From contig NZ_LWLN01000001.1 of assembly GCF_001953745.1 (NCBI RefSeq), forward strand, positions 124,001 through 188,000: 64,000 bases of DNA, in the 5' to 3' direction. Below the pieces are notes generated by a model that was given only the letters and a program-made list of their open reading frames with translations, made no database searches and had not been told where the DNA came from. The stretch's first letter is position 1; each line of letters begins with the position of its first letter. This document shows, piece after piece, positions 10,232-18,650 of the stretch. This DNA is from Natrinema saccharevitans (lineage in GTDB: Archaea; Halobacteriota; Halobacteria; Halobacteriales; Natrialbaceae). The position numbers and the translations under genes are program-made.

Positions 10232-11425
10232 TCAGTCGACGGTGATCGTAGCGTTGACCGTTCTGTCGTTCGACTCGACCGCTAGGTCGTACCCGTCGGC
10301 TGGTGGAACGAGCCACAGCGCTCCGTCTTCGCCCGTCGATCCGAGTTCGGCACCGTCGGCGGTGACCGTCGCGTCGACGGGTTCGCCGCTCTCCGAGTCG
10401 GTCACCTGGACCTCGATCGGCCCGTTGGCCGGCGTCTCGTTGATCGTCATCTCGAGGCCGTCCTCCGACCACGTGCCGCCGTCGGTCACGGGAAGCGAGT
10501 CGGTCGACAGCACTTGTATCTCATGGTAGACGTCTCCGGTATCGCCGTCGAAATAGAACTCGAGGCGACCCTGATCATGGGCCATCTCCGCCCAGTAGTA
10601 GTCGGGGCTGTTGTCCTGGAAGTGAGGGCCGAACTCGCTCGCCCACGGGTAGAGTTCGGAGACGTGGTCGTACGCCTCGCCGTCGTCGAACCGGTTTCGG
10701 TCCGTTTCGCCGCGCGCATCGAACCGGGTTGTTTCGACGACGTACTGGCTCCCGTCTATCATCGCGACGCTGTATCCGCTCTGCGAGGTCGAGACGACGA
10801 CCTCGTCACCCGCCGTCGTGACCTGCTGCTCGAGGTTCGATCGGAGGGGCGTCTGGTGCTTCTCGAGGGCCTTGTACGTCGCCCGAACCTGGCCCGATGA
10901 CAGGGAATACCCGGGCACCCGATCTGCGCGGTCCTCCAGCACGGCGATGTGTTCCGAGAGGACCTCCGCTTCGTGCTGGTTCCGTACCAACGTCCGTAGC
11001 AGTGCCGTCGACGAGCGATCGCCGGCGGCGTGCTCTCTCACCGCCCGCCGCTCGCGTTCTTCGAGGTCGTCGATGCGGTCGGTGAGCCGATCGTACGCCG
11101 CCTGAATCATCGCCGTTCGTTCGTCAGCGCTCGCAGCTTCGAACCCGTCGTCGACGACCGCGTACTGCGTGTGATCGACCCGAAGCTCGTCGTCCGCGCT
11201 CGCGAGTTCGGTACCGAGCCCGCCGCTGTACCCGGCGTGTTCGCTTCTGATCTCGCCCGAGAGTTCGAGGCGGTTCGTCGTGTTCTCGAGCTCGGTCGGC
11301 GATTGGAGCGCCGGCTCCCGTTGGAGGGCGTAGGAGTCGCCGTCAGCGGTCGCCGCTGTGGCCACCGTCGCGGGCACTGCGAGGACGAGAAGCACGGCGA
11401 GAAGGGCCGATGTCGCCTCGTTCAT
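10232..11425 (-). CDS. exported haloarchaeal coiled-coil protein with C-terminal Ig-like domain (unknown function)
   Basis: 397 residues. A signal peptide covers about residues 1-24 (ALLAVLLVLAVPATVATA). Residues 90-180 are helical and charged (TAMIQAAYDRLTDRIDDLEERERR), predicted coiled coil. The C-terminal 80 residues (IEVQVTDSESGEPVDATVT, ending AVESNDRTVNATITVD) resemble a carboxypeptidase-regulatory or Ig-like fold. No catalytic motif was seen. It may belong to the DUF7096/DUF7094 haloarchaeal families, but that is from memory. It diverges from the membrane regulator at 11595; a TTTTTGTATC box at about 11445-11455 on the minus strand serves this gene. Confidence 0.7.
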   Translation of the reverse strand: MNEATSALLAVLLVLAVPATVATAATADGDSYALQREPALQSPTELENTTNRLELSGEIRSEHAGYSGGLGTELASADDELRVDHTQYAVVDDGFEAASADERTAMIQAAYDRLTDRIDDLEERERRAVREHAAGDRSSTALLRTLVRNQHEAEVLSEHIAVLEDRADRVPGYSLSSGQVRATYKALEKHQTPLRSNLEQQVTTAGDEVVVSTSQSGYSVAMIDGSQYVVETTRFDARGETDRNRFDDGEAYDHVSELYPWASEFGPHFQDNSPDYYWAEMAHDQGRLEFYFDGDTGDVYHEIQVLSTDSLPVTDGGTWSEDGLEMTINETPANGPIEVQVTDSESGEPVDATVTADGAELGSTGEDGALWLVPPADGYDLAVESNDRTVNATITVD

Positions 11426-11594
11426 CGTACCACGATACGAACTCCTGATACAAAAACGGGTCGTCTGCCGTCGGACACCGAATCGTCTCGTTTTAGTAAC
11501 CGATTACGGGCGGCGAGACCCATCAGCGCCGGTAGTAACACTTTATTTTTCGATGGAAAGGGTTTTTTCCCCCGGCGGAACACCTGTTGTACGT

Positions 11595-12866
11595 ATGCGG
11601 ATTTCCACTGCCGCTGCGGTCGCCCTCACAGTCCTCCTCGCGATGGCCAGTTTCGGGGCAGTGGCTGCGATGCCGCCCGCCGATCGGTCCCCGTCAGCGT
11701 CGTCCCACTCGTTTCAGTCGGACGAACGCCCTCCGTCAGTCTCGTCGACGCAGGAGTCGCCCCCACCCCTCGAGAGTCCCGAACCCGGACAGGTCGTCCG
11801 GGTTCGGATCACCGACGACGGAGACGCGAGGTGGTCCGTCGAGACTCGATTTCTGATCACTAACGAGACGGAGGCCGATCTCTTCCGCGAATACGGCGGT
11901 GCGATCGTGTCCGGCCGGCGAGCGGCCCCGTACGATCCGCGACTGTTCCAACGGTACGCGGCCGACGCGTCGGAGTCGACCGGCCGCGAGATGTCGATCG
12001 AGAACGCCGGCTGGGACGATCAGCGGATCGAACGGGCCGAAACGGACGCGGAGTCCGAGAGCGGTTCCGACGCCCGAATCGGTATCGTCTCGTACTCGTT
12101 CACCTGGACGAACTTCGCCGAGATCGACGGCGACCGGATGTACGCCGGCGATACAGTCCCCGTTATCGGGACACTGTCGGAGGACCAGCGTCTCGTCGTC
12201 GACCCGCCGGAGAACTACGGCTTCGTGGACGCCCCGACCGGAACGGACGACGGAGCGCTCGTCTGGGACGGGCCGCACACGTTCCGGAGCGAGGGACTCG
12301 AGATCACCATGCTCCGCGGGGCCGGCGCCGGCGGCGGCGATCCCCCACTGCTCTCCGGGACAGGATGGCTGCTCGTCGCGCTCGTCGCGCTACTCGTCGG
12401 CGTAAGCGGGTACCTCGTTGTCCGACGGGACGACGTACACGTCCCGCGGTCGCCCGACAGGCTCGCGGCGCTCGTCGAATCGGTCGACGTTTCGAACCCG
12501 TTCGACCGCGACAAGTCCGACGTGGCCGCCACCGACGGGAACGGTGGAACCGACCCGGCGTCGCCGACGGCCGCGACCGACGATCCCGATGCCGAGCCCG
12601 ACACGCACCTCGAGTACGACGAGCGGTCGTCCGACGACGCGGTCGATCCCGAACTGCTGAGCGACGAGGAGCGCGTCCTCCGCTTGCTCAAACAAAACGG
12701 CGGCCGGATGAAGCAGGCCTCGATCGTCTCGGAGACCGGCTGGTCGAACGCCAAGGTCTCCCAACTCCTCTCGCAGATGGACGACGACGACGAGATAGAT
12801 AAACTCCGGATCGGTCGGGAGAACCTCATCACGCTACCGGGCGTCGATCCGACCGAACTCGACTGA
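11595..12866 (+). CDS. membrane-anchored winged-helix regulator with an extracytoplasmic sensor domain
   Basis: 423 residues from ATG 11595. A signal or anchor helix covers residues 5-26 (AAAVALTVLLAMASFGAVAA), then about 225 extracytoplasmic residues, a transmembrane helix at about 255-275 (GWLLVALVALLVGVSGYLVV), an acidic cytoplasmic linker and a C-terminal winged helix at about 354-415 (SDEERVLRLLKQNGGRMK, then SETGWSNAKVSQLLSQM). This architecture is a one-component sensor: an outside signal read by a membrane-tied DNA-binding domain. Similar haloarchaeal proteins carry DUF7345/DUF7343-type labels. The frame is open upstream to 11358, but a CTTTATTTTTC box at about 11540-11550 lies between, so the shorter start is used. 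Confidence 0.75.
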   Translation: MRISTAAAVALTVLLAMASFGAVAAMPPADRSPSASSHSFQSDERPPSVSSTQESPPPLESPEPGQVVRVRITDDGDARWSVETRFLITNETEADLFREYGGAIVSGRRAAPYDPRLFQRYAADASESTGREMSIENAGWDDQRIERAETDAESESGSDARIGIVSYSFTWTNFAEIDGDRMYAGDTVPVIGTLSEDQRLVVDPPENYGFVDAPTGTDDGALVWDGPHTFRSEGLEITMLRGAGAGGGDPPLLSGTGWLLVALVALLVGVSGYLVVRRDDVHVPRSPDRLAALVESVDVSNPFDRDKSDVAATDGNGGTDPASPTAATDDPDAEPDTHLEYDERSSDDAVDPELLSDEERVLRLLKQNGGRMKQASIVSETGWSNAKVSQLLSQMDDDDEIDKLRIGRENLITLPGVDPTELD

Positions 12867-12910
12867 CGACGGCTTTCTCATCGGGTCCGTTTGCGCTGCT
12901 CGCCCGCTCC

Positions 12911-12960
12911 TCGAAAAATCTCCATCAAAAAGCCGCTCACTCACGTCGCTCGTTCGCGGT
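12911..12960 (+). repeat. degenerate copy of the dispersed AAAA-CTC-TCGCGG intergenic repeat
   Basis: The spacer between two convergent genes contains TCGAAAAATCTCCATC followed by AAAAAGCCGCTCACTC and CGCTCGTTCGCGGT. The order (A-run, ATC, A-run, CNCTC, TCGTTCGCGG) matches the tails of the clearer copies after 50463 and 58571. No AT-armed hairpin precedes this copy, so it may be a truncated member or only similar by composition. Confidence 0.35.
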
Positions 12961-12962
12961 CG

Positions 12963-13958
12963 TTACGCCAGCGGCGTCCGCTCGACTACTTGTCCGTCGT
13001 AGGTCGGATACTGCTCGACGATTTCGCCGTCCTCGAGGTCCCCCTCCTCGATCATCTCCTCGAGAAGCCACCAGGCGACCTCGACGTGGTCGCTCTTGAC
13101 GGTGTAGAACTCCTCGGGGACGCCAAGCGCCTCGAACTCCTCGGGATCGGCGTAGGTCTTCCCGTAGACGAGGGTGCCGTCGTCGGTGACGTCGTCGAAC
13201 TCGCGGCGGATGTTGCGGGCCATGCGTTTGAGGCGGCGGCGATGTTGGGCGGCGTCTTTGAACACGGACGTACAGAAGTAGACCTTCTCGTGATCACCCA
13301 TGACGTCGAGGATCTCCTCGCGGGAGCCGTCGACGGCGCTCATGTGGTCGTCTTTGAGTTCGTAGCCTTGTTCCTGCATCCGGCGGTAGTTCCCGTCGCT
13401 CATCTCGAACTCGTTGACGTTACAGAACTCGGCCGCCCCCTCGTCGATCAGTTCGAGGAACTCCTCCTCGGGGCGGATGCCTGGGATTTCGAACGCGGGA
13501 GTTAACCCCTCTTCGCGGGCGGTGTAGAGGATCTCCTCCCACTCGGTGCCGTGGAGATCGCCCCACTGTTCGTACGGTGGGTGGAACCGAATCTCGTCGA
13601 GGCCGGCCTCGGAGAGGCGGCGCATGTTCTCCCGGCCGCCGGTGATGCCGGTGTAGAGGTGGGTGTGGTGATCCTCGCCGAACTCGTCTTCGAGCAACTC
13701 GAGATAGTGGCAGGTCCGGCCCAGTGCCTCTTGGGGTTCGCCGCCGGTAATCGACGTCCCGAGGGCGTCCATCCGATGGGCCTCGGTCAGGACGTCCTCG
13801 TCGCTCTCGACGAGTCGCTCGTTGGCGTAGACGTCGGTGACGTTCTTCCGGTTCTCGCCGAGCGGGCAGTAAAAGCAGTCGCGCTGGTCGCAGTAACCGT
13901 AGACGAACAGCACCATCTTGCCGCCTTTCGCGCACTGCTCACAGCCCTTCGAGATCAT
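12963..13958 (-). CDS. radical SAM protein (COG2108-like)
   Basis: 331 residues from ATG 13958 (MISKGCEQCAKGGKMVLF). The cluster motif is C23-DQRD-C28-FY-C31, that is CX4CX2C rather than the usual CX3CX2C, preceded by a CX2C pair (C6, C9). A glycine-rich SITGGEPQ segment, typical of SAM binding in the superfamily, follows. The KMVLFxxGxC-FYCPL context matches the uncharacterised archaeal radical SAM family COG2108 from memory. The reaction is unknown. The frame is open upstream to 14027, but family members start close to the CX2C pair. It converges on the gene ending at 12866. Confidence 0.8.
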   Translation of the reverse strand: MISKGCEQCAKGGKMVLFVYGYCDQRDCFYCPLGENRKNVTDVYANERLVESDEDVLTEAHRMDALGTSITGGEPQEALGRTCHYLELLEDEFGEDHHTHLYTGITGGRENMRRLSEAGLDEIRFHPPYEQWGDLHGTEWEEILYTAREEGLTPAFEIPGIRPEEEFLELIDEGAAEFCNVNEFEMSDGNYRRMQEQGYELKDDHMSAVDGSREEILDVMGDHEKVYFCTSVFKDAAQHRRRLKRMARNIRREFDDVTDDGTLVYGKTYADPEEFEALGVPEEFYTVKSDHVEVAWWLLEEMIEEGDLEDGEIVEQYPTYDGQVVERTPLA

Positions 13959-14027
13959 TCGAGGGTACGTACCCACCCGAGCCTCAAAAGCAGTGCGAAA
14001 CCGTCGGTCCGTGTGTCGTGCCAGCAC

Positions 14028-14071
14028 ATAGCCACACTATTATACGGTGGCGTCTGTATGTAACGTAACCC
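14028..14071 (+). promoter_or_regulatory. promoter of the hybrid histidine kinase
   Basis: CACTATTATACGG at about 14034-14046 resembles an archaeal TATA box and lies roughly 30 bases before the ATG at 14072, fitting a short or absent leader. Confidence 0.5.
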
Positions 14072-15658
14072 ATGTCCCCGGGGATCCGCGTCCTCTGTGT
14101 CGATGCCGACCCCCAATACCGCGAGCTGACCGCCACCGTTCTCGAGCGACGGAACGACGAGATCGACGTGACGACCGCGGCCAACGGCCGCGACGCGCTG
14201 GCGGTTTTCGACGGCGCGAGCGACGGTCCCGGCCGACCGATCGACTGCGTCGTCAGCGACTACGAGCTGCCGGACACGGACGGCCTCGAGCTGTTCGCGG
14301 CGGTACGGGAGCGCGATCCGGCAGTCCCGTTCGTCCTCTTCACCGGAACGGAGCCCGACGAGATTGCGAGCGAGGCGATCTCGGCCGGCGTTACCGACTA
14401 TCGCCGAAAGTGGTCGGGAACCGCTCAGTACACGGTACTCGCAAACCGGATCGAGAACGCCGTCGTGAACCGCCGTGCCGAACGGGTTCGCCGCGAGAGC
14501 GAACGGCAACTCGAGCGATACCGGACCCCCGTCGGGAACGATCGAATCCTCGAACTCGTACCGACCGCGCTGTTCACCCTCGACGCGGACGCCGTCATCG
14601 ACTGGTGTAACGACGAGTTCGCCGACCCCTTCCTCGAGGAGCGAACGGAACTGATCGGAACGCCGTTTCCGGCCCTCATCGATCGCGGCTACTACGGCGA
14701 GTCGGTAACGACCAAGTACGTCGAGGAAGTCCGCGATCTGCTCTCCTCGGCGACTGACCGCGAGCGGGCGAAGTATCAGGTTCGGTTTCAGTCGCCGGAC
14801 GGGGAGGAGCGGATCCACGACGTCCACACCAGACTTCTGCCGCTCGATAGTGGAGAGTTCACCGGGACGATACACGCGATTCGGGACGTCACGCGCCGGC
14901 GACGCTACCGACGCGAACTCGAGCGCCAGAACGAGCGGTTAGCGGAGTTCGCGACCCTCGTCAGTCACGACCTGCGGAACCCGCTGAACGTCGCACAGGG
15001 CAATCTCGATTTCATCGAGGGAGAGGCCGAGGACCACCGCGTCGAGAAATTGCAGCGGTCGCTCGCCCGGATCGAGGAACTCATCGATGGACTCCTCCAG
15101 CTGGCCCGGCAGGGGAAAGCGATCGGCGACGAGGAGCGGTTTCCGCTCGCGGCCACGGTCCGAGCGGCCTGGGCGACCGTCGACACCGGCGACGCCCGCC
15201 TCGAGATCGAAACCGACCTCGAACTGTACGGCGACGAGACCCGTGTTCGATCGCTGCTCGAGAACCTCTTTCGAAACACCGTCGAACACGGCTCGACGAG
15301 CCCTGCTTCGCACGCGCAGCAGGACGCCGTCGAACAGGGGTGCGACGACGATCGCCTGACCGTCACCGTCGGGCCGCTCGAGCGAAAGTCCCAGTCTACC
15401 GGCAGCGGCGACCGCTTCGACGGCTTCTACGTCGAGGATACGGGCGCGGGGCTGCCGGCGGATCGCGAATCGTTGTTCGAATTCGGTCACACGACCGCGG
15501 CGGAGGGGACCGGGTTCGGGCTGGCGATCGTCGAGGGGATCGCCGAGGCCCACGGCTGGACCGTCGCCGCGTGCGACGGCGACGACGGCGGTGCGCGGTT
15601 CGAGTTCCGGGACGTCGCCGTTCCGACCGACGGGACGAAATCGGCGCGATCGACGTAG
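14072..15658 (+). CDS. receiver-PAS-histidine kinase (haloarchaeal sensor kinase)
   Basis: 528 residues. The N-terminal receiver domain has the acidic pair D11/D13 and phosphoacceptor D63 in VVSDYELPDTDG. A PAS domain (about residues 155-275) carries LVPTALFTLDADAVIDW. The HisKA helix has H299 in VSHDLRNPLNVAQG, and the ATPase domain shows the N box NLFRNTVEH (about 396-404), DTGAGLP and GTGFGLAIVEGI. No transmembrane helix is seen, so it is a soluble kinase sensing a cytoplasmic signal. No separate response regulator is adjacent. The second kinase in this window (36203) shares almost the same H-box and linker. Confidence 0.92.
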   Translation: MSPGIRVLCVDADPQYRELTATVLERRNDEIDVTTAANGRDALAVFDGASDGPGRPIDCVVSDYELPDTDGLELFAAVRERDPAVPFVLFTGTEPDEIASEAISAGVTDYRRKWSGTAQYTVLANRIENAVVNRRAERVRRESERQLERYRTPVGNDRILELVPTALFTLDADAVIDWCNDEFADPFLEERTELIGTPFPALIDRGYYGESVTTKYVEEVRDLLSSATDRERAKYQVRFQSPDGEERIHDVHTRLLPLDSGEFTGTIHAIRDVTRRRRYRRELERQNERLAEFATLVSHDLRNPLNVAQGNLDFIEGEAEDHRVEKLQRSLARIEELIDGLLQLARQGKAIGDEERFPLAATVRAAWATVDTGDARLEIETDLELYGDETRVRSLLENLFRNTVEHGSTSPASHAQQDAVEQGCDDDRLTVTVGPLERKSQSTGSGDRFDGFYVEDTGAGLPADRESLFEFGHTTAAEGTGFGLAIVEGIAEAHGWTVAACDGDDGGARFEFRDVAVPTDGTKSARST

Positions 15659-15797
15659 CTGTGACGGCCAACGGGGCGTCAGTTCCCGACCCTCGAGCGG
15701 AGTCGCGGACCACGACAGCCGCGCCGCCCTCGAGTCCGCCGTGTGTCTTCTTCCGACCCCAGAAGATGGAAATACCCCGCCCTCGAACGTCCGCCTG

Positions 15798-16913
15798 ATG
15801 CTGCTGGTCCTCTGTGTCGATCTCGACGACGACCTCGGTCGTAAGACCGGCTTTTCGACGCCGGTCATCGGCCGCGAGCCCGTCGAGGAGGCGGCCGTCG
15901 CCCTCGCGACCGCGGACCCGGAGGACTCGGACGTCAACGTGATCTTTCAGGGGCTACACGTCTACGACGATCTGGCCGACCGCGACGAGAGCGTCGAGGT
16001 CGCCGTCGTCACCGGCAACGACGAGGGCGACGTCAGCGCCAACCGCGAGGTCGGTGACGAGGTCGACACCGTCCTCGCGAGCCTCTCGACCGGCGAGGAC
16101 GTCACCGCGCTGGTCGTCACCGACGGCGCACAGGACGAGTCCGTCATCCCGATCATCCGCTCGCGGGTGCCCATCGACGGCGTCCGCCGCGTCGTCGTCC
16201 GGCAGGCACAGAACCTCGAGTCGATGTACTACACGATCAAACAAGTGCTGGACGACCCCGAGACCCGCGGGACGGTCCTGATTCCGCTCGGTATCTTGCT
16301 GTTGATCTATCCGCTCGCCCTGATCGGGACCGTCCTCGACATGCCGGGGTTCGTCCTCGGGACGACCTCCGCCCTGCTTGGGCTCTATCTCATCTCGCGG
16401 GGACTGGGGCTCGGCGACCGCCTCGACGCGAGCGTCGAACGCGCTCGACGATCGCTGTACGCCGGTCGGACGACCCTGCTCGCCTACGTCGTCGCCGCCG
16501 CACTGTTCGTCCTCGGTGGCGTCAACGGGCTCGACACCCTCGAGGCGGTCCGGGAATCGACCGCCGGCGACCTCGAGGTCCCGGTCATGCTGGCCGCGCT
16601 CCTCAACGGCTCGATCCGCTGGTTCGCCGTCGCGGGGCTGACGACCAGCCTCGGCCAGATCACCGACGAGTACATCGCCGGCTCGCTCGAGTGGCGCTAC
16701 CTCAACGCCCCCTTCTACGTCCTCTCGATCGCCGTCGTTCTCCACGCGGTGAGTGCCTTCTTCCTCGACCGGGTCGAACTCACCTTCCTCGCGACGGCGC
16801 TGACGGCGGGGACGCTGCTCGGCATCGTCAGTACGCTCACCTTCGCCGTCGCGGAATCGCGCTTTTCGGACTCGGAGCGGGAGGACGACAGGCGGGGCGC
16901 GGAGCGGGTCTGA
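15798..16913 (+). CDS. DUF373 family membrane protein
   Basis: 371 residues from ATG 15798 (MLLVLCVDLDDDLGRKTG). The first 150 residues are a soluble alpha/beta domain containing the family signature CVDLDDD and TPVIGREPVEEAA; five to six transmembrane helices follow (IPLGILLLIYPLALIGTVL, FVLGTTSALLGLYLISRG, TLLAYVVAAALFVLGGV and others). This matches COG2237, found across archaea, with no established role. The gene ends 4 bases before the convergent polyprenyl synthase. Confidence 0.85.
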   Translation: MLLVLCVDLDDDLGRKTGFSTPVIGREPVEEAAVALATADPEDSDVNVIFQGLHVYDDLADRDESVEVAVVTGNDEGDVSANREVGDEVDTVLASLSTGEDVTALVVTDGAQDESVIPIIRSRVPIDGVRRVVVRQAQNLESMYYTIKQVLDDPETRGTVLIPLGILLLIYPLALIGTVLDMPGFVLGTTSALLGLYLISRGLGLGDRLDASVERARRSLYAGRTTLLAYVVAAALFVLGGVNGLDTLEAVRESTAGDLEVPVMLAALLNGSIRWFAVAGLTTSLGQITDEYIAGSLEWRYLNAPFYVLSIAVVLHAVSAFFLDRVELTFLATALTAGTLLGIVSTLTFAVAESRFSDSEREDDRRGAERV

Positions 16914-16917
16914 CCGC

Positions 16918-17760
16918 TCACCGCTCGCGCTCGACGACGAACTCCGCCAGCTCGAGCAGGTACCCCCGAGCCTCCGGGTCGGCGACCTCGACCCGCTCGA
17001 GGGCGTCGATCGCCCGATCGGCCTCGGTCTGAGCGCGGGCGTTGGCCGCTTCGGGCGTGAGATCGGTCACCTGGACGACCGACGGCCGCTCGAGGGCGGC
17101 GTCGTGGCCGGTCGGCTTGCCGAGTTCCTCGGGGTCGGCGACGGCGTCTAACACGTCGTCTCTGATCTGGAAGGCGACGCCGACGCGTTCGGCGTACTCG
17201 CCCAGCGCGTCGACGGTGACGGGATCGGAGTCGGCGGCGATCGCACCCAGTTCGGCCGCGGCCCGAAAGAGCGCGCCGGTCTTGCGCCGCGCCAGCGTCA
17301 TGTACTCGTCTTCGTTTTCCGGCTGGGCCGAGAGTTCGGTCGCCTCGCCGACGCCGAGTTCGACCATCGCGTCGGCGACGACGCGAGTGGCGTCGGGGTC
17401 CGCCGAAAACAGTGCGAACGCCTCGCCGAGCAGGCCGTCGCTCGTGATGATCGCCGGCCCGTGGCCGAACTCGGCCCACGCGCTGGTCGTCCCGCGTCGG
17501 AGTTCCGATCGATCGATGATGTCGTCGACGACCAGCGAGGCCGTGTGGACGAGTTCGATCCCGACACCGAACTCGACCGCGTCCTCGGCCCGCCCGCCGA
17601 CCGTCTCGCAGGCCAGCAGGGTCACCATCGGTCGAACGCGCTTTCCCCCGGAGAGCGCGACGTGGCGGACCTCATCGCTGAGCGTCTCGGGCTCGAGTCC
17701 TTCGACGACCTCCTCGAGACGCTCCTCGATTAGCGCCCGTCGCCGCTCCAGCAGTTCCAT
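16918..17760 (-). CDS. polyprenyl (geranylgeranyl-type) diphosphate synthase
   Basis: 280 residues. It condenses isopentenyl diphosphate with an allylic diphosphate to make the isoprenoid chains of archaeal lipids or quinones. Motifs: GGKRVRP (38-44), first aspartate-rich motif DDIID (79-83) followed by RRG, the K160-T161 pair, and second aspartate-rich motif DDVLD (201-205). It is shorter than many family members (about 300-350). Residues just before DDIID (HTASLVV) are small, which usually permits chains of C20 or longer; product length is inference. Confidence 0.9.
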   Translation of the reverse strand: MELLERRRALIEERLEEVVEGLEPETLSDEVRHVALSGGKRVRPMVTLLACETVGGRAEDAVEFGVGIELVHTASLVVDDIIDRSELRRGTTSAWAEFGHGPAIITSDGLLGEAFALFSADPDATRVVADAMVELGVGEATELSAQPENEDEYMTLARRKTGALFRAAAELGAIAADSDPVTVDALGEYAERVGVAFQIRDDVLDAVADPEELGKPTGHDAALERPSVVQVTDLTPEAANARAQTEADRAIDALERVEVADPEARGYLLELAEFVVERER

Positions 17761-17888
17761 TGGGAGCGTTTAGGAGGGGGACGAAAAGTACGTAACGGAT
17801 CGAACGTGGCTGCGGTCAGACGGGGTAGCAGGGTCGTATTCGCGAATCCAGCGGTCAACGCCGCTCGTGTGTCCCGGAGCCGCTACGA

Positions 17889-18404
17889 TCACCGGAAGAG
17901 AACGTGGGCACCTAACACGGTCGCAATCGGGACAGCGGCGAACACTGCGGCAATGGCGTACCGGCCGTCGGCGTACCCAATCGACGCGCCGATCGCACTG
18001 GTCGCCACGAACGAGACCGTCACCAGTCCGAACACGTCGTCTTTCACCAGCTACTCGAGAACACTTCGCTCGTCCGCGTTGGCCCGTTCGCGGAGGTCGG
18101 TGTCCAGGTAAAGGTCTTGAGGTCCGACGCGAGCTTTCCGTTGATCCGGTCGACCGCGTCTCGAGTTCGTCCGAGAGCGAACCGGGATCGTTCTTCAGCG
18201 ACTCGAGGTCGGCGATCCGGTCGTCGGTCGGTCGTCCGCGGCATTCGAAACGGTTCCACCGTCGGTCAGCACTCGTCGTAACCCGGATCCACCCGTCGTC
18301 GGAGAGCTTCCGTCCGGACGTGACCGATCGTGACTGGTTTCGTCTTCCCCGAGGTGGCTCGGCGTGATCCCAGTACCGACCGCCGTCCCCCTCGCCGATC
18401 CCAC
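17889..18404 (-). pseudogene. decayed gene: Zn/SAD-less N part, coiled coil and two-helix membrane tail in different frames
   Basis: Reading leftwards, protein-like segments follow each other in changing frames. About 18330-18170: GRKLSDDGWIRVTT, RRWNRFECRGRPTDDR and IADLESLKNDPGSLSDELE. Then, in another frame, DAVDRINGKLASDLKTF. Then, in a third, YLDTDLRERANADERSVLE, a TAG at 18051-18053, and in the same frame LVKDDVFGLVTVSFVATSAI through ATVLGAHVLFR to the stop at 17889. The pieces join naturally into one protein with a charged helical middle and two transmembrane helices, needing at least two frameshifts and one nonsense change. The last piece (GTG 18047 to 17889, 52 residues) could still be made. 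No family recognised. Confidence 0.55.
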
Positions 18405-18465
18405 GACGACGGCTCGTCTCCTGTCGCTGCCTCCCCCACGTGCGACGAGTTTCGATAGTCTTCGC

Positions 18466-18600
18466 CTATCAGATATATGTATGACTGAATAATATAACTA
18501 TACTTATGTTTACTAACATTTATAAGAGTCCAACACTTCGACGGCTCGAGCGCGTCCCGGTTTCGGCCGTGGGGATTTCAACTACGGTGTCTTATATCCG
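18466..18600. promoter_or_regulatory. AT-rich spacer upstream of the decayed gene
   Basis: About 100 bases here are far richer in A and T than the surroundings, with several overlapping TATA-like stretches (AGATATATGTATGAC, AATAATATAACTATAC, ACATTTATAAGAG). Both neighbours read leftwards, so it follows the transducer gene and precedes the pseudogene. It probably carried that gene's promoter. The sharp composition change also marks the edge of the accessory patch. Confidence 0.45.
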
Positions 18601-18650
18601 GAGTGATAGAAACGACCGTTCGTGGCGGAATCGGACGGCCGGCACCCCGT

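Noticed and set aside
14072-14610. Defence or toxin-antitoxin system anywhere in the window
   Set aside because: I looked for paired small genes, nucleases, NTPases with effectors and phage genes; the only candidates were housekeeping or signalling proteins.
17806-18111. 101-residue plus-strand ORF
   Set aside because: The opposite strand gives membrane-protein-like sequence with normal haloarchaeal composition; the plus frame is its shadow.
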